Numbered from the stretch's first letter, positions 33,356-43,027 are shown. The stretch is DNA of 61,323 nucleotides from Caldilineaceae bacterium (GCA_026708085.1 JAPOVP010000173.1:1-61323), one strand, 5' to 3'. The notes: generated from the sequence alone by a model not told the origin. A program made the numbers and translations.

Positions 33356-33557
33356 TTCCCTTCTCCTGTCAACATCCAGATCACTGAGAGCTGGGAATAT
33401 GGGAACTTATCCTGGTCAGAAGTTTACCAGGTCGATGGTAACTCCTGATCACGATGTGGTGGTTCTGCGCGCATATGCCGAGTTGGAAATCCCCATGGTG
33501 TATGCGGGGAAACCCTGCCTTACGCTCTGTTGTGTCTACTGGGTAGTTCAAGAAAGG

Positions 33558-33594
33558 AAGGATATGGAACTCAGCAGGACGGTTCCATATCCTT
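33558..33594 (-). promoter_or_regulatory. Hairpin after the binding-protein gene
   Basis: Perfect 13 bp arms AAGGATATGGAAC (33558-33570) and GTTCCATATCCTT (33582-33594) with an 11 nt loop, 25 bp past the binding-protein stop. On the transcript it is followed by a U/C-rich stretch (UCCUUUCUU). It could be a partial terminator or an mRNA-stabilising stem. Confidence 0.65.
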
Positions 33595-33618
33595 CGTAAG
33601 GGCGTAATCTGTTCGGCG

Positions 33619-35184
33619 CTATGAACTCTCTTCCAAGGCCTTGAGGTCTGCCTCGTACCGGTCGGCGCCATCCTCATATTCCTGTTGCTGGCGTGCGAAG
33701 AATGTCTCTTCATCGATGTCGCCAAGCACCCAGGACACAAGCAGCGGACGCCAGGTCATGAAGTGGGTCGCATCCCAATAAAGGCCCTGCCCCCACCAAG
33801 CGATGCTGTACTTGTAAATGGGCAATTTGATCTGGCCAATCTCTTGCCACATCGGCCCGAGCGGGGCGTCCTTGGCAGAAGGAATGCGGTACTGGTTCTC
33901 ATTGATGAGGAACGCGTTGTTCTCCGGTTCCGTGAGCCACTGCCACCACAGCAGGGTTTCGCCAAGAGTGTCTCGCGATTCGACCGAACTCTTGAGCATA
34001 ACCAGGTCCGGGCCTTGGACGGCCTGCACGAGGTCGGCCGGCACCTTTCCATCGCCGGCCGTTATCCCTATGGGATCGATGGAGCCGGGCAAATCGTCTG
34101 TCGGCGGAATGTCCTGGCTGGTGGGCATCGGAGGCGGGAGAAAGCCTCGGTCGAATTCGATTGTGGGGTCGTTGGCCAGCAGCGAGAACTCTCCAGTCGC
34201 GCGATATTGCATGGCCGCGCCACCGGTGCGGAAGAGCAAGTCCAGATCAGTGGTCGAAAAGCCATCGACCCAGGAGTTGGCCAGCTCAAACATCTCCTGC
34301 CAGGCGCGGCGGTAGATCGGTGTGTTGGGCCCAATCAGACCATTCCTGAAGGCTGGCAGAGCCTCGTCGGCCCCGACAAAGAAGTCGCCGTTCAGGTCCA
34401 TCTCAACGCAGAGCTCCTGCATCATGGTGGGCAGAATCTGCAGGGCCAGAGGCCAGCAATTGCCGGACGCGCCTTCGCGCCACCACGGCGCCAGCCCGTC
34501 CCCCAACTCCTTCAACGCTCTGGCGACTTCCTTTTCTTCCGTCCAGGTCACCGGGGGCTCCAAGCCGTATTTCGCAAACGACTCCTTGTTGTACGCCAGC
34601 CCAACCTCGAGATTGGGCCAGTACGACAATATAGGAGCGCAATACTCAAGGCCGTCGCCGTAGACCAGTGACTTCATATAGCTCTCGTAGAAGATATCCC
34701 GCCAGCGGTCATACTGCGGCGCAAACGGATTGGGTTGATCCAGATACTCCCCAATCGGCAGCGCCCAGCCGTTCTGTACCGGGATGTCATGGAGTGACCA
34801 CACGAGTTCCGGCGCCTCACCCGCAGCGACAAGCGGCGTGAGCCAGGCCGGATAGTCGGCGGACCTTTCCCCGTGGATGGGCATCTCGGCGAAGGCAATC
34901 AAAATGTCCGGGTGCTCATCAGTAAAGCGTTCCGCAAGGATGCGCGAGGCGTTCTGTACCGTGGGATGTTCAGCCGACCGGCTTGTCCATTCGGTTGGAT
35001 TGTAACTGGTGCTGAGCCAACAGGTGATCGTCTTAGGGGCTTGGGCAGCGGTCGACTCTTCGTCCGACATTTCGCCAGCGGTCTCCTGTGCAGCTGGCAT
35101 CGCGCAGGCAGAGATCAAGGCGGCGCCACTCGCCGTACCGGCCAGCGACAGGAACTGTCGTCTACTGAAACCTCTCTTGTTCAT
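33619..35184 (-). CDS. Sugar ABC transporter substrate-binding lipoprotein
   Basis: A 521-residue binding protein, longer than the others in the window. The start follows GAGGAGAATGAGGT. A Tat-like signal (FSRRQFLSLAGTASG ... ISAC) ends at a lipidated Cys near residue 27. The mature part contains YNPTEWTSRSAEHPTV, PELVWSLHDIPVQNGW and WWREGASGNCWP, placing it in a large-ligand family 1 subgroup. It is first in transporter D, with a promoter at 35401-35429 and a hairpin after its stop. Transport by this system is probably lost because malG is split. Confidence 0.94.
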   Translation of the reverse strand: MNKRGFSRRQFLSLAGTASGAALISACAMPAAQETAGEMSDEESTAAQAPKTITCWLSTSYNPTEWTSRSAEHPTVQNASRILAERFTDEHPDILIAFAEMPIHGERSADYPAWLTPLVAAGEAPELVWSLHDIPVQNGWALPIGEYLDQPNPFAPQYDRWRDIFYESYMKSLVYGDGLEYCAPILSYWPNLEVGLAYNKESFAKYGLEPPVTWTEEKEVARALKELGDGLAPWWREGASGNCWPLALQILPTMMQELCVEMDLNGDFFVGADEALPAFRNGLIGPNTPIYRRAWQEMFELANSWVDGFSTTDLDLLFRTGGAAMQYRATGEFSLLANDPTIEFDRGFLPPPMPTSQDIPPTDDLPGSIDPIGITAGDGKVPADLVQAVQGPDLVMLKSSVESRDTLGETLLWWQWLTEPENNAFLINENQYRIPSAKDAPLGPMWQEIGQIKLPIYKYSIAWWGQGLYWDATHFMTWRPLLVSWVLGDIDEETFFARQQQEYEDGADRYEADLKALEESS

Positions 35185-35400
35185 ACCTCATTCTCCTCTC
35201 ACTCGCATGGCTTTAACTACAACCGTTCTATGGTGAAAGCGAGTTCGAAATAGCCAATAGGCGCCCTCCTTTTCTATCTACGTCATAGCGCATGAACTGC
35301 GCTACTTGCCAGGTCCCATGAACTGGACAGGTTCGGATCCGTGTCTGATATTGGGATTGGCAACGAGCTTTCGATAGGTCAATGAACTACGCCTGAACAA

Positions 35401-35429
35401 ATTATTAAATATAATTGAACTCCTGTCAA
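35401..35429 (-). promoter_or_regulatory. Promoter of transporter D
   Basis: On the minus strand TTGACA (35424-35429), a 17 bp spacer and AATAAT (35401-35406). The leader to the ATG at 35184 would be about 210 nt. Confidence 0.65.
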
Positions 35430-35720
35430 CGTGTATGTTCTGGTTTCGACGCCCCCTGGAGCGCTTGTTCTGGCAAGACCTTAGACAAGAACAAAATGCA
35501 GAATGTCTTCATGGTCACGTAGGCAAGCTAGCCCGCAAAGCCAATCCCGCCCGCTGCCCGACCTGTGCCCGCCGTTCACCCATACGGGCCGCGCAACCGC
35601 CTCCACGATGCGTGGCGCCTGACCTTGCAGCGAAATTGCATCGTTCTGGGACAAACTTCGCAGGCGATATTGGCGTTCGGATTTCGATGCGTTTTCCCTG
35701 CCCGGTCGCGCAATTATTCT
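35430..35720. other. Divergent intergenic region
   Basis: This part of the roughly 630 bp gap between two divergent binding-protein genes contains no recognisable gene. It separates the minus-strand promoter at 35401-35429 from the plus-strand promoter at 35721-35748 and may hold operators for both transporters. Confidence 0.45.
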
Positions 35721-35748
35721 TTGACATCCACTCATATTATGTTACTAT
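35721..35748 (+). promoter_or_regulatory. Promoter of transporter E
   Basis: TTGACA (35721-35726), a 16 bp spacer and TACTAT (35743-35748), about 70 bp before the binding-protein ATG. Confidence 0.65.
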
Positions 35749-35820
35749 TTTGCTCCAGCAGTCTCCACCACCCCGAAAAACAGATCCAATTCAGCTCAAT
35801 CGAACCAAGGAGTAAAGACG

Positions 35821-37200
35821 ATGGAGAATAACGCATTGGTCAACAAGCGGCTGTCACGTCGCTCATTCCTGCAAGCCGCCGCGGCGACCGCCGGCGTCAT
35901 GGTGACCGCGGCCTGCGCCGCGCCCGCACCCGCCGGTGACACGATGGCCAGCGGCGATGACGGCGGCATGGAGACCGTCGAGCTGCGCCTCGCCTACTGG
36001 GGCTTCCAGGTAGAGAAGCAGGGCGTCCTGCAGGAGGCCTTCCAGGAGGCCTACCCCAACATCAAGCTGCAGGAGGACATCACCTCCTGGTCCAACTACT
36101 GGCAGAAGATGTTGGCCTCTACAGCCGCCGGCGATTCACCCGACATCATGCACCACTCGCCCTACTATCACGTGCGCTTCGCGCACAACGGGGTAACGAT
36201 CCCGTTGGATCCCTTCGTCGAGCGTGATGGCGTCGATCTCAACGACTTCTACGAGGGCGCGATCACACAGGGACGCTGGCAACCCGGCCAGATCCGGTGC
36301 GGCTCCGGCGACCTGCACGCTTTCCCCACCGTCTGGCACTCCGGCACCATGTGGTTCTGGAACAAGAACTGGTTCGCCGAAAAGGGTATCCCCGACCCGG
36401 ACGAAAGCTGGACCTGGGATACGATCGTCGAGGCCGGCAAAGAGTTCACCGTCATCAATGACGACGGCTCGGCCGAGTCCTACGGCATGGACAAGCCCGT
36501 AGACGGCAATTCCCGCATGAACTTCTGGATCTTCCAGGCCGGCGGCGCCTTCTATGACGAAGACTACAACGGCTGCCTTATCAAAGAGGACGCGCCGATG
36601 GAGGCCTTCCAGTGGATGACCGACCTGGTCAACGAACATAAGGTCGCCATGCCGCCCGAAGCCAACCTGCAGTTCAACCCATTTGAAACCGGCCGCGTCG
36701 CTTTCGCCGTCATGGGTGACTGGATGATCCCCTCCTTCTCCGAGATCGAGGAGTTCGAGTGGGACGTCTTCACACCTCCCGCACATCCCGTTACCGGCCA
36801 GAACACGATCGACGCCTACCAGAACGGTATCTCGATCACCAGCTCAGCCCCGCACCCGGATGAGTCGTGGGAGTATATTAAATGGTTGACGATGGGTGAC
36901 GGCGCTGTCATGTACGCCCAGACCATCTTCCCCTTCCCCGCCCACATTCCCACCGCGGAAGGCCTGATCTACGTGCAGGATCGCACCGATCCGCCGACAC
37001 AACTGTGGATCCTCAACCAGCTTCTGAAAGACGCCACGCCCGTCTTCAACGGCCCTGCCGAAGGTGAGATCGCCAGCATCGCCGTCGAGGAACAGGAAGC
37101 GGCCATGCTGCAGGTCAAGACGGTGCAAGAGGCGACCGACGACCTTGAGTCGCGTGTCAACGCCGTCCTCGAACGCTCCCGCGAAGAGCTGCTCGGATAG
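35821..37200 (+). CDS. Sugar ABC transporter substrate-binding lipoprotein
   Basis: A 459-residue family 1 binding protein. ATG 35821 follows AAGGAG. A Tat-like signal (LSRRSFLQAAAATAG ... TAAC) leads to a Cys near residue 33. Mature features include MHHSPYYHVRFAHNG, WFWNKNWFAEKGIPDPD and an AVMGDWMIPSF segment. It is first in transporter E, followed by MalF, MalG and three oxidoreductases, so the ligand is probably a sugar or polyol that is oxidised after uptake. A stable hairpin separates it from malF. Confidence 0.95.
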   Translation: MENNALVNKRLSRRSFLQAAAATAGVMVTAACAAPAPAGDTMASGDDGGMETVELRLAYWGFQVEKQGVLQEAFQEAYPNIKLQEDITSWSNYWQKMLASTAAGDSPDIMHHSPYYHVRFAHNGVTIPLDPFVERDGVDLNDFYEGAITQGRWQPGQIRCGSGDLHAFPTVWHSGTMWFWNKNWFAEKGIPDPDESWTWDTIVEAGKEFTVINDDGSAESYGMDKPVDGNSRMNFWIFQAGGAFYDEDYNGCLIKEDAPMEAFQWMTDLVNEHKVAMPPEANLQFNPFETGRVAFAVMGDWMIPSFSEIEEFEWDVFTPPAHPVTGQNTIDAYQNGISITSSAPHPDESWEYIKWLTMGDGAVMYAQTIFPFPAHIPTAEGLIYVQDRTDPPTQLWILNQLLKDATPVFNGPAEGEIASIAVEEQEAAMLQVKTVQEATDDLESRVNAVLERSREELLG

Positions 37201-37208
37201 CAAACAGC

Positions 37209-37275
37209 GAGGAGTGAGTGGAGTGAAGAAAGGAGAGAGAAAAGAGAGGGGCTGACTCCTCTTTTCTCTCTCCTC
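37209..37275 (+). repeat. Purine/pyrimidine repeat forming an intercistronic hairpin
   Basis: It belongs to the family at 3160, in the opposite orientation (GAGGAGTGAGTGGAGTGAAG first). Here it forms a perfect 16 bp stem, AGGAGAGAGAAAAGAG (37231-37246) with its complement at 37259-37274 and a 12 nt loop, 20 bp before the malF ATG. It probably lowers expression of the permeases relative to the binding protein. Confidence 0.75.
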
Positions 37276-37294
37276 GCAGTCTGGAGAGAGTCGT

Positions 37295-38224
37295 ATGAGC
37301 GCTGTAACGACACCTGCGCGCGGTGGTTTGCGCGGATTCCTGGGGAGTAACCGGGGCCGGGAGGCGATCGAAGCCTATATCCTCATCCTGCCCACCATCC
37401 TCGGGCTGATCGTCTTTACCGCCAGCCCCGTGCTGGCCTCGCTCTACTACAGCTTTACCCGCTGGAACCTGCTGAGCACGCCCAAGTGGCAGGCCTTCGA
37501 CAACTATATCGAACTCCTGACCGAAGATCCGCTCTTCTGGATCACGATCAAGAACACGGGCTACTACGTATTGGGGACCGTCCCCACAGGAACCGTACTC
37601 GCCCTTTTGCTGGCGATCGCGCTCAATCAGAAGATCCGGTTCGTGGCCGTCTTCCGCACCATCTACTTCCTGCCCGTTGTCTCCTCGGTGGTCGCCATTT
37701 CCGTGCTCTGGCTCTGGCTCTACCAGTCAGACTTCGGTCTCGTCAATGAGATTCTGCGCTTCATGGGTTTCCGCGGCGTGCGCTGGCTGAGCAGCGTCAC
37801 CTGGGCGATGCCGGCCATCATCATTATGAGCATCTGGCACGGCCTCGGCTACAACATCGTCATCTTCATCGCTGGCTTGCAGGGCATTCCCCAGGACTAT
37901 TACGAAGCCGCCACCGTCGACGGCGCCAACGCCTGGCATAAATTCATCAACATAACCATCCCGCTGCTCTCGCCCGTCACCTTCTTCGTCCTCACCCTGT
38001 CCGTGATCAACTCCTTCCAGGTCTTCGCCCAGGCCTATGTCATGACCAGGGGCGGGCCGGTCAACGCCACCAAGACGATCGTCTACTATCTTTTTCAACA
38101 GGGGTTTGAGAACTTCCACATGGGGTACGCCTCCGCGCTGGCCTATGTACTCTTCGTTATCATCGTCAGCCTGACGCTGTTCCAGTTCTGGTTCCAGAGA
38201 CGCTGGGTCCATTACGAACTCTGA
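37295..38224 (+). CDS. CUT1 sugar ABC transporter permease, MalF type
   Basis: A 309-residue membrane subunit. It has the family N-terminus AIEAYILILPTILGLIVF, the EAA loop EAATVDGANAWHKFI and the C-terminus FQRRWVHYEL. GGAGAGAG precedes ATG 37295. It is transporter E's first permease and 12 bp from malG. It closely resembles the MalF at 24174 in tail and loop. Confidence 0.96.
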   Translation: MSAVTTPARGGLRGFLGSNRGREAIEAYILILPTILGLIVFTASPVLASLYYSFTRWNLLSTPKWQAFDNYIELLTEDPLFWITIKNTGYYVLGTVPTGTVLALLLAIALNQKIRFVAVFRTIYFLPVVSSVVAISVLWLWLYQSDFGLVNEILRFMGFRGVRWLSSVTWAMPAIIIMSIWHGLGYNIVIFIAGLQGIPQDYYEAATVDGANAWHKFINITIPLLSPVTFFVLTLSVINSFQVFAQAYVMTRGGPVNATKTIVYYLFQQGFENFHMGYASALAYVLFVIIVSLTLFQFWFQRRWVHYEL

Positions 38225-38236
38225 GGTAGAACCACC

Positions 38237-39157
38237 ATGAGCGCACAAGACGCAACCCCCATAGGTGAGGCCCGCACCACGGCGATACCCGGCGCCTCTG
38301 CCGCCGCATCCGAAGGTCTGACCTCCTACAGAGTCCTTCACATCACGTGGCGCGTGCTGCTCTATGCCGTTCTCACCCTCGTTGGCGCCACAATGCTCCT
38401 GCCCCTGCTCTGGATGATCTCTACCTCGCTCAAGGAGCCGGGTGAAGTATTGCTGCTGCCGCCGAAGTGGATCTCGATTCCGCCGCAGTGGGGAAACTAC
38501 CCCAGACTTTTCGATGTGCTGCCCTTTGATCTCTTCTTGATAAACAGCATCAAGATCGCGGTGTTTGCCACGGTCGGCGCCCTCTTGAGCTGCTCCATGG
38601 CCGCCTTCGCCTTCGCGCGCATGCGCTTCCCGGGCAAAAACATTATCTTCGCCATCATCCTCGCCACGATCATGATCCCCTTCCACGTCACCCTCATTCC
38701 CCTCTTCAAGCTCTATCGCGACATCGGCTGGCTCAGCACACACCTGCCGCTCACCGTGCCCTTCTTCTTCGGCACCGCCTTTGGCATCTTCCTCATGCGC
38801 CAATTCTATCTCACCATCCCCCAGGAGATGGTGGAGGCGGCGCGCATCGACGGCTGCAGTTTTATTCAGATCTACTACCGTATTTTCCTGCCCCTCTCCA
38901 AGCCGGGCTTGGCCACGTTGGGCATCTTCACCTTCCTCGGCTCCTGGAATAACCTTATGGGCCCGCTGATCTTCCTCACCAAGGTCGAGACCATGACCAT
39001 CACCCTCGGGCTGACGCTGCTGACCAACCAGTCGGGTGGGCGCTGGGAGTTGATCCAGGCCGGCGCCGTCATCAGCATCCTGCCGATCGTCGTCATGTTC
39101 TTCATCGGCCAGGAGCACTTCATCCAAGGCATCGCGCGTACCGGAATCAAAGGGTAG
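38237..39157 (+). CDS. CUT1 sugar ABC transporter permease, MalG type
   Basis: A 306-residue membrane subunit. A roughly 40-residue polar tail is followed by the family helix LVGATMLLPLLWMISTSL, the EAA loop EAARIDGCSFIQIYYRI and the classic end QEHFIQGIARTGIKG. GAGGTAGAACC precedes the ATG. It completes transporter E; the first Gfo/Idh/MocA gene starts 51 bp later. Confidence 0.96.
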   Translation: MSAQDATPIGEARTTAIPGASAAASEGLTSYRVLHITWRVLLYAVLTLVGATMLLPLLWMISTSLKEPGEVLLLPPKWISIPPQWGNYPRLFDVLPFDLFLINSIKIAVFATVGALLSCSMAAFAFARMRFPGKNIIFAIILATIMIPFHVTLIPLFKLYRDIGWLSTHLPLTVPFFFGTAFGIFLMRQFYLTIPQEMVEAARIDGCSFIQIYYRIFLPLSKPGLATLGIFTFLGSWNNLMGPLIFLTKVETMTITLGLTLLTNQSGGRWELIQAGAVISILPIVVMFFIGQEHFIQGIARTGIKG

Positions 39158-39208
39158 GCCGGTGGCGTACGGCCGCTTTCTGACGACTGACCCCCGGCGG
39201 CTGCTGTC

Positions 39209-40222
39209 ATGATCCGCATCGGCCTGATCGGCTGCGGCGGCATGGGCCAGTCCCACCGCGCCGCCTTCGAGAAACTGCAGGGCCGCGCCCTCTTCACTGC
39301 CGCGGTCGACCCAGACCTGCCGCGCGCCCAGGCCACCGCTGACCTGATGGGCTGCGACACCGTCGCCGCCGACTACCGCCAGGTCCTCGATCATATGGAC
39401 GCCGCCATCCTCGCCGTGCCCCACCACCTCCATCATCCCATCGGCATCGACCTGCTGCGCCGCGGCAAACATCTGCTGATGGAGAAGCCGCTGGCCAACT
39501 CCGAAGCCGAATGCCTGGACCTGATCGAGACCGCTGAACGCGCCAACCGCACCTTGATGGTCGCCTACTGCATGCGCTTTCACCCGATCGTCGTCGAGAT
39601 GGAGCGTCTGCTCAAGGCCAAAACCTACGGCGACCTCTTCCAGCTTTCGATCTGGACCGAGCAGCATACGCAGGGCGAGCCGGGCAGCTGGATGCACCGC
39701 AAAGAGACGCTCGGCGGCGGCCAGCTCTTCAGCCACGGCTGCCACTACATCGACATCCTGCTCGCCTGGATGGGGCAGCCCGTCTCCGGCACCCATATCG
39801 GCACCAACTTCGGCACGCCCTGGATGGAGGGCGAGGGCACATCCAACGTCTCCCTCAAATTCGCCAACGGCGCGCTCGGCTACCACTTCGGCACCTGGGG
39901 CGCCAAGGGCACGCGGCTAAAATATTCATTCCACGCCCACTGCACCGAGGGCATGTTGGAAGGACAGATCAGCCAGGGGAAGCTGTTCCTTCACCAGGGC
40001 GCGCTTGAAGCGGAGAAAGGCAGCGAGCAGCTGTTGTTCCAGGCAGCCGTGGGTAAGCATCTCGAGAACGAGCTGATCCACTTCGTCGACTGCCTGGAGC
40101 ACGACCGCCGCCCGCTGACCGACGGCCGCCGCAGCCTGCAAAGCCTGCGCGTCATCTGGAAGCTCTACGAAGCCGAAGCGCAGGGCGTGGTGGCCGACCT
40201 GAGAACCATAGGCACAGGGTGA
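39209..40222 (+). CDS. Gfo/Idh/MocA family oxidoreductase
   Basis: A 337-residue sugar dehydrogenase-like protein. It has a Rossmann motif GLIGCGGMGQSH, an intact Glu-Lys-Pro box (LLMEKPLAN near residue 94), a YCMRFHPIVVEME segment and the second-domain motif GGGQLFSHGCHYIDIL with the likely catalytic Asp-His surroundings. It is directly downstream of transporter E and probably oxidises its substrate with NAD(P). Start ATG 39209 has only a weak ribosome site, so translation may depend on the upstream gene. Confidence 0.94.
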   Translation: MIRIGLIGCGGMGQSHRAAFEKLQGRALFTAAVDPDLPRAQATADLMGCDTVAADYRQVLDHMDAAILAVPHHLHHPIGIDLLRRGKHLLMEKPLANSEAECLDLIETAERANRTLMVAYCMRFHPIVVEMERLLKAKTYGDLFQLSIWTEQHTQGEPGSWMHRKETLGGGQLFSHGCHYIDILLAWMGQPVSGTHIGTNFGTPWMEGEGTSNVSLKFANGALGYHFGTWGAKGTRLKYSFHAHCTEGMLEGQISQGKLFLHQGALEAEKGSEQLLFQAAVGKHLENELIHFVDCLEHDRRPLTDGRRSLQSLRVIWKLYEAEAQGVVADLRTIGTG

Positions 40223-40270
40223 CGTGCAGCAACTTCATATGAAGTATAAGCACGAAGACAGGGCTCTGAA

Positions 40271-40486
40271 CTAGACGAGCGTCAACGTCTGGACCGGCAG
40301 TGACTTCGCTTCCAGCGTTGACAGATTGGCAACTTTACTGGCATGGTCGATATCGATGCCGACAAGTTGGCCGCTCTCATCGAAATCCAAAATGACGCCC
40401 GGGGCGACCTCTGTTGAATCCGTACTCGGTCTTTCAGAGAGGTCAATATAGAGGGAATCCGTGTCAGGATAGTAATGGAATTTCAT
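40271..40486 (-). CDS. DUF2283-family small protein
   Basis: A 71-residue protein matching DUF2283: FHYYPDTDSLYIDLSERPS near the start and ILDFDESGQLVGIDIDHAS in the middle. Such proteins are often beside small toxin-like genes (for example DUF4258) and may be antitoxins, but no partner is present here. It is convergent with the Gfo/Idh/MocA gene at 39209 and lies between two oxidoreductases of the opposite strand. The ribosome site is poor. Confidence 0.8.
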   Translation of the reverse strand: MKFHYYPDTDSLYIDLSERPSTDSTEVAPGVILDFDESGQLVGIDIDHASKVANLSTLEAKSLPVQTLTLV

Positions 40487-40574
40487 AGGGCTGTCCGAGT
40501 GTACTACAGGACTGGATGCGGATAAACTCGCACACGGCAGAGGCAGCAGGCAGATTCAGGAGGAGGACGCAGAT

Positions 40575-41675
40575 ATGACGACACCAACATATCGTTTCGC
40601 TGTCATCGGCCTCGGCCGCCGCGGGCGCTACCACATGGAGAGCCTCGAAGCGATGGAGGAAGCGACTGTCCGCTGCGTCGCCGTGGCCGACCCGCGCGAT
40701 CCCACCGCTGAAGAAGAGGAGCGCTTTGGTCCCTCCTTCTACCGGGACTACCGCCAGATGCTGGCCGGTACGCCCGACCTCGACTTCGTACTCGTCGGCA
40801 GCTACGCCGTCGATCACGTTGAACATGCGCTCGCCGCGCTGCAACGCGGCATCCCCGTTTTCCTCGAAAAGGCCGTGGCCTTCACCTGGGAGCAGACTGT
40901 GGAGCTGTATCAAGAGGTGGTCCGTAATCGATACCCCCTCTTCATCGGCTTCAACCTGCGCCGCTTTCCCGCCACGCTGGCCATGAAACGCATCATCGAC
41001 GAGGGCAGCCTCGGCCGCATCCAGAGCGTGCTCGGGCACGTCAACACCGGCAACCGCTGGTCGCAGGGCGTGTGGTCGCACTTCAGAACGCCGCCCTCCT
41101 CCACCTTGGTCGAAGGCAAGCTCACCCACGACACCGACACCATCCAGCACTGCCTCGGCGCCGAGGTCGTGGACTGCACCGCCACCATCACGCGCAACAT
41201 CTGGACCGAAGGCGACGATAGGCCCATGACCGCCGGCGATTCCTGCTCCATTTCCGGCCTGCTCTCCAACGGCATCCTCTACACCCTCCATCTCACCACC
41301 GCCGGGCCCGATTACGAGCGGCGCTACATTGTCAACGGTACGGAAGGACAGCTGGAAGTCGTGATGCACAGTAGGCGTGCAGGCCAGACGCCCGCGGCGG
41401 TGACTCTCTGGCGCAACGATGAGGAGCCGCAGGCCATAGAGCTGCCTCCCGCCGTCGGCGGACACGGCGGCGCCGACTTCCGCATCCACCGCGACTTCGT
41501 CGCCTGGCTCCAGTCCAACCCGGCTGGCCCCTACGACCCGCGTTCCATCCTGACCGGCATGATCATCCCCTTCGCCGCGCAGGAATCGATGGCGACCGGC
41601 CGCCGCATCGACTGCGCCGCACGCCTGCATCAGGCCACCGCCGGCGTGAGCCAAGAAGAAACCAGAGAGAAGTGA
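40575..41675 (+). CDS. Gfo/Idh/MocA family oxidoreductase (altered EKP motif)
   Basis: A 366-residue member with a Rossmann start AVIGLGRRGRYHMES. The family Glu-Lys-Pro box reads FLEKAVAF, keeping Glu-Lys but losing Pro. The second domain has RFPATLAMKRIIDEGSLG and a KLTHDTDTIQHCLG segment with the His-Asp-xx-Asp pattern used for catalysis in some members. The start follows CAGGAGGAGG. It is the second of three tandem family genes and may act on a different intermediate from its neighbours. Confidence 0.92.
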   Translation: MTTPTYRFAVIGLGRRGRYHMESLEAMEEATVRCVAVADPRDPTAEEEERFGPSFYRDYRQMLAGTPDLDFVLVGSYAVDHVEHALAALQRGIPVFLEKAVAFTWEQTVELYQEVVRNRYPLFIGFNLRRFPATLAMKRIIDEGSLGRIQSVLGHVNTGNRWSQGVWSHFRTPPSSTLVEGKLTHDTDTIQHCLGAEVVDCTATITRNIWTEGDDRPMTAGDSCSISGLLSNGILYTLHLTTAGPDYERRYIVNGTEGQLEVVMHSRRAGQTPAAVTLWRNDEEPQAIELPPAVGGHGGADFRIHRDFVAWLQSNPAGPYDPRSILTGMIIPFAAQESMATGRRIDCAARLHQATAGVSQEETREK

Positions 41676-41729
41676 AAAGCGGGCAAAAGGTTCTCTCTCC
41701 TCACTCCTCTTCACTCTCTCCTCTCCTTT
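41664..41729 (+). repeat. Purine/pyrimidine intergenic repeat, copy 5
   Basis: AGAGAGAAGTGAA is followed after a short gap by a pyrimidine tract TTCTCTCTCCTCACTCCTCT and TCACTCTCTCC; the arms can pair imperfectly. It overlaps the 3' end of the preceding oxidoreductase gene and fills the gap before the next. Confidence 0.6.
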
Positions 41730-41744
41730 GAAGGGAGTTTCCTT

Positions 41745-42821
41745 ATGCGCAGTTATCGCGTAGGCGTTGTCGGGCTGTACCGCGGTCTGGGCCCGGCGCG
41801 CGTCTTCGACCTCATGCCCGACTGCGACGTGGTCGCCGGCTGCGATATCGACGCCGGCGCCCTCGAACGGTTCGGCGCGCTCTTCCCCCAGGCCCGCCAG
41901 TACAGCGCATACGACGAAATGCTGGCGCACGGGCTGGACATCGTCTTCGTCGCCTCCCCGGTTCCTCTGCACTGCCAGCACACCGTGGCCGCGCTCGAGG
42001 CCGGCTGCCACGTCCTGCAGGAGGTCACCCTCGCCGCCAACATCGATGAATGCCGTCAGATTCTTGCCGCGGTGCAGGCGCACCCGCGCCAAAAGTTCAT
42101 GCTGGCCGAGAACTGCTGCTACTGGGCGCACATTCTGAGCTGGCGGGAGATGTGGGGCCGGGGCCTGCTGGGCGACTTCATGTACGCCGAGGCCGAGTAC
42201 ATCCACGACACGCGCCATCTGCTGCGCCAGGCCGACGGCTCACCCACTTGGCGCGCCTCAATGCCGCCCATCCACTACTGCACCCACAGCCTCGGTCCGC
42301 TGCTCAAAGTGACGGGCGAACGCTGCGTCGCCGCCAGCGGCATGAGCGTCACCACCGGCACAGGGAACCTGCCTGTCCGCGTCAAGTCCGGCACCGAAGT
42401 GGCGATTCTGCAGACGGCCAGCGGCGGCGTGATCAAGATCCTGGTCGCCTTCGGCATCACCCGCGAGCCCATGTTCCACTACTACTCGATCTACGGCACC
42501 GACGGTGTCCTCGAGACCTCGCGCCCGCCGACCAGCCCGCTGCAGACCAACGCATGGCTGGATTCAGTCCCGCATCTGAACAACATGATCGAGATGCCGA
42601 TCACCGAGAACGTGACCGACGCGCCGCCCGAAGCGAGACAAGGCGGCCACGGCACCGCCGAGTACATGATGATCCAGGACTTCGTCGCCTGCATCCGCGA
42701 CGATACCCCGCCCCCGCTCGACATCCACGCCGCGCTCAGGATGGCGCTCCCCGGCATGTGCGCGCACGAAAGTGCCCTGAAAGGGGGCCAGATGGTGGAG
42801 ATTCCGGATTGGGAGGGTTGA
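41745..42821 (+). CDS. Gfo/Idh/MocA-like protein with degenerate cofactor motifs
   Basis: A 358-residue member. The nucleotide-binding turn reads GVVGLYRGLGPAR rather than GxGxxG, and the Glu-Lys-Pro box is replaced by LQEVTLAAN. The overall domain order is kept (ASPVPLHCQHTVAALEAG, then PIHYCTHSLGPLL in the second domain). Loss of the Lys of EKP suggests weak or no dehydrogenase activity, or a different chemistry. AAGGGAG precedes the ATG. It is last in the transporter E cluster. Confidence 0.85.
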   Translation: MRSYRVGVVGLYRGLGPARVFDLMPDCDVVAGCDIDAGALERFGALFPQARQYSAYDEMLAHGLDIVFVASPVPLHCQHTVAALEAGCHVLQEVTLAANIDECRQILAAVQAHPRQKFMLAENCCYWAHILSWREMWGRGLLGDFMYAEAEYIHDTRHLLRQADGSPTWRASMPPIHYCTHSLGPLLKVTGERCVAASGMSVTTGTGNLPVRVKSGTEVAILQTASGGVIKILVAFGITREPMFHYYSIYGTDGVLETSRPPTSPLQTNAWLDSVPHLNNMIEMPITENVTDAPPEARQGGHGTAEYMMIQDFVACIRDDTPPPLDIHAALRMALPGMCAHESALKGGQMVEIPDWEG

Positions 42822-43027
42822 TAGGGGAAAACACTGTGCCAGCACCGGCTGTTATATAGCTGCGAGTTCTCTGCAGCAAGGGAGCTGTCTGCAAAGCTGG
42901 ACTGTAACGATGAAGGGAGGTACAATTGTCGCTGCGCGTGTCGGCGAATGCAGGACAAATGGCTGGACCAAATAGAGTGAGAAGGGTCTTGACTGCTCCC
43001 AGCAAATTGCGCGCAGGAGGACAGTAA

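Noticed and set aside
37727..39886. A 719-codon reverse ORF
   Set aside because: It spans parts of malF, malG and an oxidoreductase on the other strand, with low-complexity acidic content. It is a shadow frame.
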